From: KBS50 sp042434095
GTDB lineage: Bacteria; Actinomycetota; Actinomycetes; Mycobacteriales; Micromonosporaceae
Reading direction: 5' to 3'
Length of the DNA: 64,000 bases
Assembly (NCBI RefSeq): GCF_042434095.1
Contig: NZ_JBHLUE010000004.1
Coordinates: 248,001-312,000, forward strand
Shown: positions 7,743 to 17,581 of the stretch, piece after piece
How positions within the stretch are numbered: position 1 is the first letter of the stretch
How the letters are laid out: each line of letters starts with the position of its first letter
Translations under genes and position numbers: made by a program
Notes under the pieces: model-generated
Told to the model about the DNA's origin: nothing
Databases searched by the model: none
The model's input: the letters and a program-made list of their open reading frames with translations, nothing else

Positions 7743-7808
7743 GGCAGGACGGCGAGGGCCGGGCGGTGATCCCGCCCGGCCCCCCGGGACGTACGCAGGA
7801 AGGCAGGC

Positions 7809-8465
7809 ATGGGCGACTTCTTTCGGGTGCTCACCGACAACGGTGACGTGTTTGGCCGCGGCTTCCGTACCACGGTCGAGCTGTTCCTGATCGCGGCGGT
7901 GAGCTGCCTGGTGCTCGGCACGCTGCTGGGCGCGATGCGGGTGTCCCCCGTGCCGGCGCTGCGCGCCTTCGGCGCCGCGTACGTCAACGTCGTCCGCAAC
8001 ACGCCGCTGACCCTGGTCTTCGCGTTCCTGGTCTTCGCCGCGCCGAAGCTGAACATCAACATCCCGTACTTCCGCACCGCGATGATCGCGCTGACCGTCT
8101 ACACGGCCGCGTTCGTCTGCGAGGTGGTGCGGTCCGGGGTCAACACGGTCGCTCCGGGGCAGGCCGAGGCGGCCCGCGCGCTGGGCATGACGTTCACGCA
8201 GGTGCTCGGGCAGGTGGTGCTGCCCCAGGCGGTCCGCTCGATGGTGCCGCCGCTGATGAGCGTGCTGATCGCCATGCTGAAGAACACCACCATCGCGGCC
8301 GGCTTCTCGGTGGGGGAGGCCGGCGCCATCCCCGCGTACCTGTCCGAGCGGGGTGAGCCGCAGTTCTCGGTGCTGATCTGGATCACGCTCGGCTTCCTGA
8401 TCCTGATCCTGCCGCTGGTCTATCTGCAGCGGTTCCTCGAGCGGAAGTGGGCCGTGGCGCGATGA
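7809..8465 (+). CDS. gluC: Amino-acid ABC transporter permease (GluC-like)
   Basis: This 218-residue integral membrane subunit of the HisM/GlnP permease family has about five membrane segments. The EAA loop that docks on the ATPase is seen as EAARALGMTFTQVLGQVVLPQA, split around Gly-Met. It starts at ATG 7809 with AGGAAGGCAGGC upstream. Its stop overlaps the start of the second permease in an ATGA arrangement, so the two are likely translated together as a heterodimeric channel. Confidence 0.92.
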   Translation: MGDFFRVLTDNGDVFGRGFRTTVELFLIAAVSCLVLGTLLGAMRVSPVPALRAFGAAYVNVVRNTPLTLVFAFLVFAAPKLNINIPYFRTAMIALTVYTAAFVCEVVRSGVNTVAPGQAEAARALGMTFTQVLGQVVLPQAVRSMVPPLMSVLIAMLKNTTIAAGFSVGEAGAIPAYLSERGEPQFSVLIWITLGFLILILPLVYLQRFLERKWAVAR

Positions 8466-9334
8466 ACCAATCCTCGGTGCTGTTCGACCTGCCGGGCCCG
8501 CGCGCCCGGCGGCGCAACGCGGTGATCGGCGCGCTGACCGTGCTGGTGATCGTCGCCCTGATCGCGTTCGTGATCTACCGCTTCTACGCCACCGGCCAGT
8601 TCGAGCCGATTCGCTGGGAGCAGTTCCAGTACACGGCCGTGCAGCGGGAACTGCTGAACGGGCTGCTCGCAACGTTGAGGGCCGCCGGCCTCGGCGCGGT
8701 GTTGGCGCTGGCCTTCGGCGCCGTCTTCGCGGCCGCCCGGCTCAGCGACCGGGCGTACGTCCGCGCGCCGGCCACGTTCGTGGTCGAGCTGTTCCGGGCC
8801 ATCCCGCTGCTGATCCTGATCTTCTTCTTCTACTACGGGCCGCTGCAGTTCGGCAGCCGGCTGCCCGCCCTGTGGGCGCTGGTGTTCGGGCTCACCCTCT
8901 ACAACGGGTCGGTGCTGGCCGAGATCTTCCGGGCCGGCATCAACGCGATCCCGCGCGGCCAGTCCGAGGGCGCGTACGCGATCGGGCTGGGCAAGAGCCA
9001 GGTGCTGCGGCTGATCATGCTGCCGCAGGCGTTCCGGGCCATGCTGCCGGCCATCGTCAGCCAGCTCGTGGTGCTGCTCAAGGACACCGCCCTGGGCTTC
9101 GTCATCACCTATCCAGAGCTGCTGTACGCCGGTAGGGCCGTCGGGGGTCGGCTGCCGTTCCGGCTGCCCTATGTGCCGTCGTACCTGGTCGTCGCGGCCA
9201 TCTACATCGCCATCTGCGGCGCGCTGTCCTTCTTCGCCTGGTGGCTTCAGCGCCGGCTCAACCGGCAGGGACGCAGCAGCGGCGTCGTGCTGCCGGCCCA
9301 GGACGCCACCGGGGAGGCCGCGCACGCGGTGTGA
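8462..9334 (+). CDS. gluD: Amino-acid ABC transporter permease (GluD-like)
   Basis: This 290-residue second permease has a basic N-terminus (GPRARRRNAV) before its first membrane span. A periplasmic loop follows (TGQFEPIRWEQFQY), then the conserved permease core with the ATPase-docking loop EGAYAIGLGKSQVLRLIMLPQA. The ATG overlaps the gluC stop by ATGA, which decides the start over an in-frame ATG 15 bases upstream. The operon ends here. A run of GC palindromes (repeated GCCGGCCTCCGCCGG, 9340-9420) separates it from the convergent rny gene and may terminate both. Confidence 0.92.
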   Translation: MNQSSVLFDLPGPRARRRNAVIGALTVLVIVALIAFVIYRFYATGQFEPIRWEQFQYTAVQRELLNGLLATLRAAGLGAVLALAFGAVFAAARLSDRAYVRAPATFVVELFRAIPLLILIFFFYYGPLQFGSRLPALWALVFGLTLYNGSVLAEIFRAGINAIPRGQSEGAYAIGLGKSQVLRLIMLPQAFRAMLPAIVSQLVVLLKDTALGFVITYPELLYAGRAVGGRLPFRLPYVPSYLVVAAIYIAICGALSFFAWWLQRRLNRQGRSSGVVLPAQDATGEAAHAV

Positions 9335-9422
9335 CCCGCCCGCCGGCCTCCGCCGGCGATCGGCCGGACGCCGGCCTCCGCCGGAGGTCGGCCGGCGCGG
9401 CCGGCGCCGGTCCCGGCCGGCG

Positions 9423-11198
9423 TCAGCGGGCGATCTCGGTCACCCGGGACTCGCGCACGACCGTCACGCGGATCTGCCCCGGGTACGTCAGCTCCTCCTC
9501 GATCTGCTTGGCCACGTCCCGGGCCAGCACGGCCGCGGCGATGTCGTCCACGTCCTCCGGCTTCACCATCACCCGGATCTCCCGCCCGGCCTGCATGGCG
9601 AAGACCTTCTCCACCCCGGATTTGCCGCCGGCGATCTCCTCGATCCGCTCGAGCCGGTTGACGTACGCCTCGAGGCTCTCCCGCCGCGCCCCCGGCCGCC
9701 CTCCGGAGCAGGCGTCGGACGCCTGGGTGAGCACGGCCTCGATGGTCTGCGGCGGCACCTCGTTGTGATGCGCCTCGATCGCGTGCACCACGTCGTCGCT
9801 CTCGCCGTACTTGCGGGCCAGGTCGGCCCCGATGATCGCGTGGCTGCCCTCCACCTCGTGGGTGAGCGCCTTGCCGATGTCGTGCAGGAACGCCGCCCGC
9901 TTGATCGTGGGTACGTCCAGCCGGAGCTCGGCGGCCATCACACCGGCGATGTGCGCGGTCTCGACGAGGTGCTTGAGCACGTTCTGCCCGTACGAGGTCC
10001 GGTAGCGCAACCGGCCGAGCAGGTCGACCAGCTCGTCGTGGATCTCGGTGATCCCCACCTCGACCAGCGCGTCCTCGGCGGACCGCCGGCACAGTCCGGC
10101 GACCTCCTGGCGGGCGGTGTCATAGACCTCCTCGATCCGGTGCGGGTGGATCCGACCGTCCAGCACCAGCTTCTCCAGCGTGAGCCGGCCAACCTCCCGG
10201 CGTACCGGATCGAAGCAGGACAGCAGCACCGCCTCCGGGGTGTCATCGATGATCAGATTGACCCCGGTGACCGACTCGAACGCGCGGATGTTGCGGCCCT
10301 CGCGGCCGATGATCCGGCCCTTCATCTCGTCGCCGGGCAGGTGCAGCACGCTGACCACGCTTTCCGCGGTCTGCTCGCTGGCCACCCGCTGGATCGCGTC
10401 CACCACGATGTGCCGGGCCCGGTGCTCGGCGGTGGCCCGGGCGTCACTCTCGATGTCCCGGGCAAGGATCGCGGCCTCCCGCTTGGCCTGCCCCTCGATC
10501 GTCTCCACCAGCTCCTGCCGGGCCGCGTCGGCGGTCAACCCGGCGATCCGCTCCAACTCCCGCCGGTGCCGCTCCTCCCCCTCGGCGAGCGCCTCCTCCC
10601 GCTGCGCCAGCGCGGCCTCGCGGACGGCGAGGTCGGCGTTGGCCGCGGTGAGCCGGCGCTCCCGCTCGGCCAGCCGCTCCACCTCCTCGGTGTGCAGCCG
10701 CTCCCGTTCGTCCATCCGCTGCGCCCGGCGCTCGACCTCGGCCGCCTGCTCGCGGGTGGTGGAGGCCAGCATGGCCACCTCGCGCTCGCCGCTGCGCCGG
10801 GCGGCCGCCCGGACCTCCTCGGCGTCGCTCTCCGCCTGCCGGTGCGCGCGTTCCAGGACGTTGTCGGCCTCGGCCCGGGAGGCCTCGAGCACCCGGCGCG
10901 CCTCGGCGCGCGCGGCGCTCGCCTCCGCCTTGGCGGCGGCGGCCTCCGCACGGGCGGCGGCCGCCGCCGACTTGGCCACATCGATCGAGGAGGACGCCTC
11001 GTCGGCTGCCTCGCGCAGGGCCGCCAGCGACTGCTCCTGCCGGTCCCGCTCGGCCACGAACGCCGGGTCATCCGTCGCCGCGGCCGGCCGCACGGCGCCG
11101 AGCCGCCGGATCACCCGGGCACCGAGCACCAGGGCGACCACGACCACCGCAGCCAGCAGCACGATGGCGAGCAGCAGCACCAACTCCAGGCCGCTCAT
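9423..11198 (-). CDS. rny: Ribonuclease Y
   Basis: This 591-residue membrane-anchored endoribonuclease initiates mRNA decay. There is one N-terminal membrane segment (LELVLLLAIVLLAAVVVVALV), then a long charged Ala/Glu/Arg coiled coil (about 50-265). A KH domain with GRIIGREGRNIRAFE (about 290-305) follows, then an HD domain with HDIGK in FLHDIGKALTHEVEGSHA. The ATG at 11198 places the membrane segment at the very N-terminus as in the family. It is convergent with the glutamate-type transporter operon. Nothing here suggests truncation. Confidence 0.94.
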   Translation of the reverse strand: MSGLELVLLLAIVLLAAVVVVALVLGARVIRRLGAVRPAAATDDPAFVAERDRQEQSLAALREAADEASSSIDVAKSAAAAARAEAAAAKAEASAARAEARRVLEASRAEADNVLERAHRQAESDAEEVRAAARRSGEREVAMLASTTREQAAEVERRAQRMDERERLHTEEVERLAERERRLTAANADLAVREAALAQREEALAEGEERHRRELERIAGLTADAARQELVETIEGQAKREAAILARDIESDARATAEHRARHIVVDAIQRVASEQTAESVVSVLHLPGDEMKGRIIGREGRNIRAFESVTGVNLIIDDTPEAVLLSCFDPVRREVGRLTLEKLVLDGRIHPHRIEEVYDTARQEVAGLCRRSAEDALVEVGITEIHDELVDLLGRLRYRTSYGQNVLKHLVETAHIAGVMAAELRLDVPTIKRAAFLHDIGKALTHEVEGSHAIIGADLARKYGESDDVVHAIEAHHNEVPPQTIEAVLTQASDACSGGRPGARRESLEAYVNRLERIEEIAGGKSGVEKVFAMQAGREIRVMVKPEDVDDIAAAVLARDVAKQIEEELTYPGQIRVTVVRESRVTEIAR

Positions 11199-11749
11199 CG
11201 CGACGCTCCGCGGGGTCCCGCCCCGACCTGGCCGACCTGCCACCGGGTCATGCCGGCCTCCCCTCCACGACGCGGTACCGGAGGCGTGGGCGTCCGGGCC
11301 CGCTCTGCGCTTCGAGACGCCCGACCTGGGCGGGTGCTGCGGATAGGTGCCATCGGACGGCGCGGAGAGGCCGCGCCGCCGGTGGCCGACATCGCTGTCG
11401 ACGCGCCCCCGGATCGGCCATCCGGGGGTTGGTGATCTGGCCACTGAGCTGGCCGAAACGTTGTCGTACTGTTATGCCATCTATGTTGCGCGCGTTGCCC
11501 ACGCTGGTCGGACTGTTCTCACCTTTGTATGGCGAGGCTAGGTCGCAAGGGGCCGTTCGGTCAAGGAGTCATGATCGATCAGCCGGACGTCCCCCACCGA
11601 TTGCCCCCGGCGCGCCAGGTCTTACCCGGGGACTCGCGGTGCACACTCTGAGTGATCCAAGCCAGGACGACCCTGATACCAGCGGCCGGAAGCCGGGGGC
11701 GGGGACCCGGCAGCCAGCAGCCGGTAGCCACGGGATGTGCGGCCAGGAG
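11199..11749. other. Intergenic stretch without a supported gene
   Basis: About 550 bases between rny and the BKACE gene, both on the minus strand, so it must hold the rny promoter and leader. Bases 11450-11540 are less GC-rich than the surroundings. A 26-codon plus-strand frame at 11570 with AAGGAG very close to its ATG was judged too weak. No tandem repeat or clear terminator is visible. Confidence 0.6.
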
Positions 11750-12526
11750 TCAACCGGCGCCGAGCGCCACGGCGGCCGCGACCAGCGCGGCGTTGTCGGG
11801 CGCCGGCGAGCCGTCCGGCAGCTCGGTGGTGTCCTCCAGGCCGATCCGGGTGTGCAGGCCGAGCCGTACGGCGAGCCGCAGGACCGGCCACGTTCCGGGA
11901 CCCTCGGCGTGCAGCAGCACCGCGGGTGCGGCCGGATCCCGGCCGCCCGCTCCGACGCCCAGCGCCGACAACAGCTCCTCGGCCTGCCCCACGGCCGGAT
12001 CGTCGGGCCGGCGCTCACCGCCGTCCAAGCCCGGCGCCGGCTGCGCCCCGGCGGACCCGTCGGGCAGGCATTCGAGCAGGATGCGGTCCACCGGCACCCG
12101 CCAGCGCCGGTACGCGATCACGGCGTCCGGCGTCCACAGGCCCGCCTCCACCCCGACCCCCAGCTCGTGCAGTGCCGCAGCCACCGCCTCGGCGCCCGGC
12201 TCGTGCGCGTTGACGGAGGCGAAATCGGGCGGCGTGGTCCAGCCGCGTACGGCGGCCACCCGGGCCGCCGGGTCGGGGGCGATCCAGGCGCCGGTGGTGA
12301 CCCCCACCGGGGTGCCTGGACACGCCGCGCGGACCGCCGACACCGCCGCCGCCACGTAGGCAGCGTCCAGGGTCTCCGCCTCGTCGTGGCCGCGCGGGTG
12401 CAGGTGCACGGCGTCCGCTCCGGCCGCCACGCATCGGGCGGCGTCGGCCGCCAGCTCAGCCGCGGTCACCGGCACGGCGGGGTGGTCGCGCCGGCTACGG
12501 CCACCGTTGAGGCAGACCTTCAGCAC
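11750..12526 (-). CDS. BKACE family protein (beta-keto acid cleavage enzyme, DUF849)
   Basis: 258-residue TIM-barrel protein of the family typified by 3-keto-5-aminohexanoate cleavage enzyme, which splits beta-keto acids using acetyl-CoA and a zinc ion. Family marks are CLNGGRSR at the N-terminus, the zinc-ligand motif VHLHPRG (two His), and a C-terminal RIGLEDTTELPDG region with the expected Glu. It is somewhat shorter than usual (about 275-310). The GTG start abuts the recX stop with no gap (TAG then GTG), so translation is probably coupled to recX. The actual substrate cannot be told. Confidence 0.82.
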   Translation of the reverse strand: MLKVCLNGGRSRRDHPAVPVTAAELAADAARCVAAGADAVHLHPRGHDEAETLDAAYVAAAVSAVRAACPGTPVGVTTGAWIAPDPAARVAAVRGWTTPPDFASVNAHEPGAEAVAAALHELGVGVEAGLWTPDAVIAYRRWRVPVDRILLECLPDGSAGAQPAPGLDGGERRPDDPAVGQAEELLSALGVGAGGRDPAAPAVLLHAEGPGTWPVLRLAVRLGLHTRIGLEDTTELPDGSPAPDNAALVAAAVALGAG

Positions 12527-13258
12527 CTAGCGGCCGTCCCGCTCGCCGTCGCCCAGCTCGGCGTCCGCCAAAGCATCCGGGTCGAGCTGGTCGGCGAACT
12601 CCGCCGCCTCGGCGCTCTGTGCGGCCAACGCCTCCTTCACGGCGCCGATCGCGACCCCGGGCGGGTATCCCTTGCGGGCCAGCATTCCCACCAGACGGCG
12701 GAATACCGCGTCCGGCTCGCCCCGGGTTGTGCGCAGCTTCCGATCCACCAGCGCCCGTGCCGTCTCGGCCTCGGTCGCCTCATCCAGCTCGCCGAGTGCC
12801 TCGGTGGCGACCTCCCGGTCCACCCCGCGCTGGCGCAGCTCGTTGGCGAGGGCTCGGCGCGCCAACCCCCGCCCGGTGTGCCGGCTGCTCACCCAGGCCC
12901 GCGCGAAGGCCGCGTCGTCGATCATCCCGACCTCGCCGTACCGGTCGAGGACCGTGGCAGCCACCTCCTCGGAGATCCCCCGCCGGGTCAGCGCGGTGGC
13001 CAGCTCGGCGCGGGTACGCGGCCGCACGGCGAGCTGACGCAGGCAGATCTCCCGGGCCAGCTCCGCCTCGTCGCGAGGCGGAGCTGCGGCCTCGGAACGG
13101 GGGCCCCCGGCCCCCGCCTCGTCGGCCGCCGCGCCCTCGGTCGACTGGCCGTGGCCGGCCGCCGGGCCGTCGGTCGGCTGACCGCGTCGGGCCCGCAGCG
13201 GTCGAGGCGGGGACGCGTCCCAGCCCCGACCGCTGCGGGCCCCCCGTCGTCCGGGCAT
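12527..13258 (-). CDS. recX: Regulatory protein RecX
   Basis: This 243-residue modulator of RecA inhibits filament growth and ATPase activity. The first 65 residues are Arg/Gly/Ala-rich and probably disordered. The RecX core of three-helix repeats follows, with CLRQLAVRPRTRAELATAL, DDAAFARAWVSSR and LARRALANELRQRGV. It lies 29 bases downstream of recA on the same strand, the usual recA-recX operon. A BKACE gene follows with no gap. Confidence 0.93.
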   Translation of the reverse strand: MPGRRGARSGRGWDASPPRPLRARRGQPTDGPAAGHGQSTEGAAADEAGAGGPRSEAAAPPRDEAELAREICLRQLAVRPRTRAELATALTRRGISEEVAATVLDRYGEVGMIDDAAFARAWVSSRHTGRGLARRALANELRQRGVDREVATEALGELDEATEAETARALVDRKLRTTRGEPDAVFRRLVGMLARKGYPPGVAIGAVKEALAAQSAEAAEFADQLDPDALADAELGDGERDGR

Positions 13259-13287
13259 GGCTCAGCGCGCTCTCGGGTCGGCGGTGC

Positions 13288-14334
<1,047 letters not shown>

Positions 14335-14466
14335 GGTCGCCACCCCTGCCTTCGCCGGCGTCTTCGTTGCACCTTTAGTCACACGGACACGCTAGGCGCT
14401 GGGTACGACAGAAACGACTCCCCCCGGCCGTGTCCTGTGGACAGCGCCTCAGCTGTGGACAATAGC

Positions 14467-14480
14467 CGAACACCTGTACG
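14467..14480. promoter_or_regulatory. LexA (SOS) box upstream of recA
   Basis: On the recA strand the site reads CGTACAGGTGTTCG, one base off the palindromic actinobacterial SOS box core GAACN4GTTC. It closely matches what I recall of the mycobacterial recA box (GAACAGGTGTTCG). It lies roughly 130 bases before the preferred recA start and 85 before the alternative GTG, a suitable place for LexA to repress recA. Confidence 0.8.
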
Positions 14481-14518
14481 AGATCGTGCCCGACACGCGA
14501 TCCGGTCGAAAAAGCAGC

Positions 14519-14719
14519 TCACCGTAGCCGCGCGGGCACCCGATCGGGATAGGCCGCGCAGACCGCGCGCCACACCACGACGGTTTCCTCGCCGTCCGCG
14601 ATGGCCTGCCCCACGGTCCGCCCGTTCAGCTGGGACAGCACCTGGTCGGTTGCGATGCTGGCGGCGTAGCCCGGACCGAACACCTGCTCCATCCGCGTCC
14701 AGAAGTCCGTCAGCCGCAC
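14519..14719 (-). CDS. DUF3046 family protein
   Basis: 66-residue protein, GTG start, reading MRLTDFWTRMEQVFGPGYA with NGRTVGQAI and WRAVCAAY. This is the DUF3046 pattern (RLTDFWxRM...VFG...WRAVC), a family usually encoded beside recA in actinobacteria. Function unknown. The start is set by the family N-terminus; the longer upstream frame would overlap the MFS gene. It lies about 135 bases upstream of the LexA-controlled recA on the same strand. Confidence 0.85.
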   Translation of the reverse strand: MRLTDFWTRMEQVFGPGYAASIATDQVLSQLNGRTVGQAIADGEETVVVWRAVCAAYPDRVPARLR

Positions 14720-14817
14720 GAAACCCCACGTCCCTTCGCTCCACGAACCGCCGGGCACGCCGCCCGAGCGCGGCCGCCGGCTCGGCGCCGGGCACCCGTT
14801 CCGGGCCGCCACGGCGG

Positions 14818-16260
14818 TCACCTCGCTCCGGCGGCTCCCGCCGGCACCGGCCGCAACGCTAGCGCCAGCAGCGGCACGACGGCGACCGCCGCCAGCGCGG
14901 TCAGTACGGGGTAACCGGCGAACTGCACCACAAACCCGCTGGCAGCGCCGGCGGACGCGCCGGCGAGGCCCATGATCAGATCGGACAGCCCCTGGGCCGC
15001 CGGCCGCAAGTCCACCGGCACCGACTCGGACAGCAGCGTCGACCCCGCGACCATGGTGCCGGACCACCCGAGGCCGAGCAGCGCGAGGCCGACCGCCAGG
15101 CGGGGCGTGTGGTGTCCGGCCGTGCCGGCCACGGCACAGGCGGCGAGCAGCACCATCACCGCACCGAGAATGACGGGTCGCCGGCCCGTGCGGTCGGTCA
15201 GCCAGCCGATCACCGGGGACAGCGCGTACATCCCGGCGATGTGCAGGCTGAGGACCAGCCCCACCAGTCGCAGCACGTCCGCCTCGGCGTGCGACTCGCC
15301 GATGCGTACCGGGGTCATCGTCATCACCGCGACCATCGCGACATGGCCAATGGCGACGGCCGTCACCCCGAGCCGAGCGTCGGGCCGGGACCGCACCGCC
15401 CGCAATCCGTCCAGCAGCCCCGCCCGGCGGGCCGGTCCGGGCCCGCCCGCCTCGGCGTCCGCGCCGACCGGCAGCTCGGCGTCCGCGCCGACCGGCAGCT
15501 CGGCGTCCGCGCCGACCGGCAGCTGGGCGTCCGCGCCGACCGGCGCCCCGGCCTGCGGGGTACGGGCCACCGCGGCGTCCGGCGCGCCGGTCGGCGCGGC
15601 GAACCGACGGGCCGTGAGCAGCGGGTCCGGTCGCAGCAGCACGAACAGCAGCACCGCCGCGAGCACGAAGGCCGCGGCGCTGAACCCGAACGGGCCGGCG
15701 TACTCCGGCAGTCCGGCCCGCCGGGTGGTGGCGTCGGCCGCGGCGGCGAAGTTGGGCGCGGCCACCGAGCCCACCGTGGTGGCCCAGACGATCAGGCCGA
15801 GTTGGCGGGCCCGGCGTGCCGGGTCGGCCAGGTCGACGGCGGTGTACCGGGCCTGGAGATTGGCCGTGGTGCTGCCGCCGAACAGCAGCATTCCGGCGAA
15901 GAGCAGCGGTACCCAGCCACGCACCGCCGCGAGCACCACGAACAGCCCGCCGACCGCGCCGGCCAGGTAGCCGAGCACCAGCCCCGGCCGCCGACCGTAC
16001 GCCGTCATGACCCGGGTGACGGGCACCGCGAGCAGCGCGCCGCCCACCACGCTCGCCGCCTGGGTCAGCCCGGAGACCGCGGTGCCGGCGATGCTGCGGG
16101 CCAGCAGCGCGCCGACGGAGATCCCGATGGTCACGCCGATCCCGCTGATGATCTGGGTGACGAACAGCAGCCGGACGGTACGGCGTTGGATCGCTGGCGC
16201 GTCGACGCGGACGCCGGGCGGCGCAGTCAGCTCGGTGGCCAAGGAAGGGACCCTTCTCAT
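14818..16260 (-). CDS. MFS transporter
   Basis: 480-residue major facilitator with about 12 membrane segments in two halves. The typical loop motifs are present (YGRRPGLVLGYLAG between TM2 and TM3, and GWLTDRTGRRPVILG in the second half). The central cytoplasmic loop (about 240-275) contains four copies of an LPVGADAE-type octapeptide encoded by 24-bp tandem repeats. Substrate unknown; such proteins are often drug exporters. The ATG at 16260 lies within a GAAGGGTCCCTTC palindrome. A TTG at 16242, with AGAAGGG upstream, is an alternative start. It follows the acyl-CoA dehydrogenase gene by 35 bases. Confidence 0.85.
   Translation of the reverse strand: MRRVPSLATELTAPPGVRVDAPAIQRRTVRLLFVTQIISGIGVTIGISVGALLARSIAGTAVSGLTQAASVVGGALLAVPVTRVMTAYGRRPGLVLGYLAGAVGGLFVVLAAVRGWVPLLFAGMLLFGGSTTANLQARYTAVDLADPARRARQLGLIVWATTVGSVAAPNFAAAADATTRRAGLPEYAGPFGFSAAAFVLAAVLLFVLLRPDPLLTARRFAAPTGAPDAAVARTPQAGAPVGADAQLPVGADAELPVGADAELPVGADAEAGGPGPARRAGLLDGLRAVRSRPDARLGVTAVAIGHVAMVAVMTMTPVRIGESHAEADVLRLVGLVLSLHIAGMYALSPVIGWLTDRTGRRPVILGAVMVLLAACAVAGTAGHHTPRLAVGLALLGLGWSGTMVAGSTLLSESVPVDLRPAAQGLSDLIMGLAGASAGAASGFVVQFAGYPVLTALAAVAVVPLLALALRPVPAGAAGAR
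15451..15546. repeat. Four 24-bp tandem repeats inside the MFS gene
   Basis: CTCGGCGTCCGCGCCGACCG plus GCAG recurs at 15451, 15475, 15499 and, with slight change, 15523. The 24-base unit keeps the reading frame, adding eight residues (LPVGADAE) per copy to the central loop. Copy number probably varies by slippage. Confidence 0.9.
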
Positions 16261-16295
16261 CGGTTGTCCGGGCGGGGCCTGGCCAACCTCTCGCG

Positions 16296-17438
16296 TCACA
16301 GGCCCAGGCCGCGACCGATTATCTCCTTCATGATCTCGGTCGTCCCGCCGTAGATGGTTTGCACCCGGCTGTCCAGCCAGGCCTTCGCCACCGGATACTC
16401 CAGCATGAAGCCGTACCCGCCGTGCAGCTGGACGCACCGGTCGGCGACCTTGTTCTGCAGCTCGGTGGTCCACCACTTGGCCTTGGCCGCGTCGGTGACG
16501 GACAGCCGTCCCGCGGTGAACTCGGCCAGGCAGTGGTTCACGAACGTCCGCGCGATGGTGACCTCGGTGTCCAGCTCCGCCAGCAGGAACCGGTTGTGTT
16601 GGAAGGCGCCGATCGGGCGGCCGAACGCCTCCCGGGTGCGCGCGTACTCCAGGGTGGTGGCGAGCAGCCGCTCGGCGGCCGCCACCGCGGCGACGGCGAT
16701 GCTCAGCCGTTCCCGGGGCAGGTTGCCCATCAGGTGGTAGAAGCCGTGGTTCTCGGTGCCGAGCAGGTTTTCCGCCGGCACCCGGCAGTCGGTGAAGAAC
16801 AGCTCGGCGGTGTCGTTGGCCTTGAGGCCGACCTTGGCCAGCCGGCGGCCCCGGTCGAACCCGGGGGTGCCCCGCTCGACGGCGATCAGGCTGAGGCCGT
16901 GCGCGCCCTGCTCGGCGGCGGTCCTGGCCACCACGATCACGAGGTCGGCCAGCTCGCCGTTGGTGATGAAGGTCTTCTGCCCGTTCAGCAGGTAACCGTC
17001 GCCGTCGCGTACCGCGGTGGTGCGGACGCCGGCCAGGTCCGAACCGGCGCCCGGCTCGCTCATCGCGATCGCCGTGATCAGGTCGCCGGAGCAGAACCCG
17101 GGCAGCCACCGCTTGCGCTGATCGCCGGTCGTCAGCTCGGTGAGGTACGGCGCCACCACGTCGTTGTGCAGCCCGAAGCCCAGCCCGGAGCAGCCGGCCG
17201 CGACGATCTCCTCGACCAGCACGGCGTTGAACCGGAAGTCCCGTTGACCGCCGCCGCCGTACTCCTCAGGCACGTCCGGGCCGAGCAGCCCGGCCCGGCC
17301 CGCGGCCCGCCACACGTCGCGGTCGACGATGCCCTCGGCCTCCCACCGCTCGTGCCGCGGCGTCGCCTCGCGGGCCAGGAACTCCCGGCAGAGCGCCCGG
17401 AACTCGTCGTGCACCGGCTCGTAGAGATGCTGCTCCAT
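16296..17438 (-). CDS. Acyl-CoA dehydrogenase (long-chain/isovaleryl type)
   Basis: 380-residue FAD enzyme oxidising acyl-CoA to enoyl-CoA. The family signature AIAMSEPGAGSDLAG (about 124-136) and the C-terminal LHGGYGFMLEYPVAKAWLD and IYGGTTEIMKEIIGR are present. The usual MCAD catalytic Glu position in the last motif is Gly. Glu243 in LPRERLSIA instead fits the catalytic Glu of long-chain and isovaleryl-CoA dehydrogenases. The substrate is therefore probably long or branched acyl-CoA. Start ATG (MEQHLYEPVHDEFRALCREF). It is likely co-transcribed with the MFS gene 35 bases on. No electron-transfer flavoprotein genes are nearby. Confidence 0.92.
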   Translation of the reverse strand: MEQHLYEPVHDEFRALCREFLAREATPRHERWEAEGIVDRDVWRAAGRAGLLGPDVPEEYGGGGQRDFRFNAVLVEEIVAAGCSGLGFGLHNDVVAPYLTELTTGDQRKRWLPGFCSGDLITAIAMSEPGAGSDLAGVRTTAVRDGDGYLLNGQKTFITNGELADLVIVVARTAAEQGAHGLSLIAVERGTPGFDRGRRLAKVGLKANDTAELFFTDCRVPAENLLGTENHGFYHLMGNLPRERLSIAVAAVAAAERLLATTLEYARTREAFGRPIGAFQHNRFLLAELDTEVTIARTFVNHCLAEFTAGRLSVTDAAKAKWWTTELQNKVADRCVQLHGGYGFMLEYPVAKAWLDSRVQTIYGGTTEIMKEIIGRGLGL

Positions 17439-17581
17439 GCGGCCAGTCTGGCACCCGGCGCTCGGGCTGTCCCACCGCGAGCGTTCGTGGCGGCACGGCC
17501 GGCGGTCAGCCGCCGGCTGGTCAGGACGCCGGCAGCGCCGCCGTGGTCAGCCGGCGGACTCGGGCCAGCGTGGACGGCGGG

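Noticed and set aside
5445..8672. 1075-residue minus-strand frame across the gluABCD operon
   Set aside because: It spans four convincing plus-strand genes and the promoter region, with repetitive composition; no family resemblance.
11570..11650. 26-codon ORF after AAGGAG in the rny upstream region
   Set aside because: The ribosome site is only two bases from the ATG and nothing else supports coding.
14818..17109. 763-residue frame joining the acyl-CoA dehydrogenase region to the MFS transporter
   Set aside because: The upstream part is an out-of-frame shadow of the dehydrogenase; the transporter begins at 16260 or 16242.
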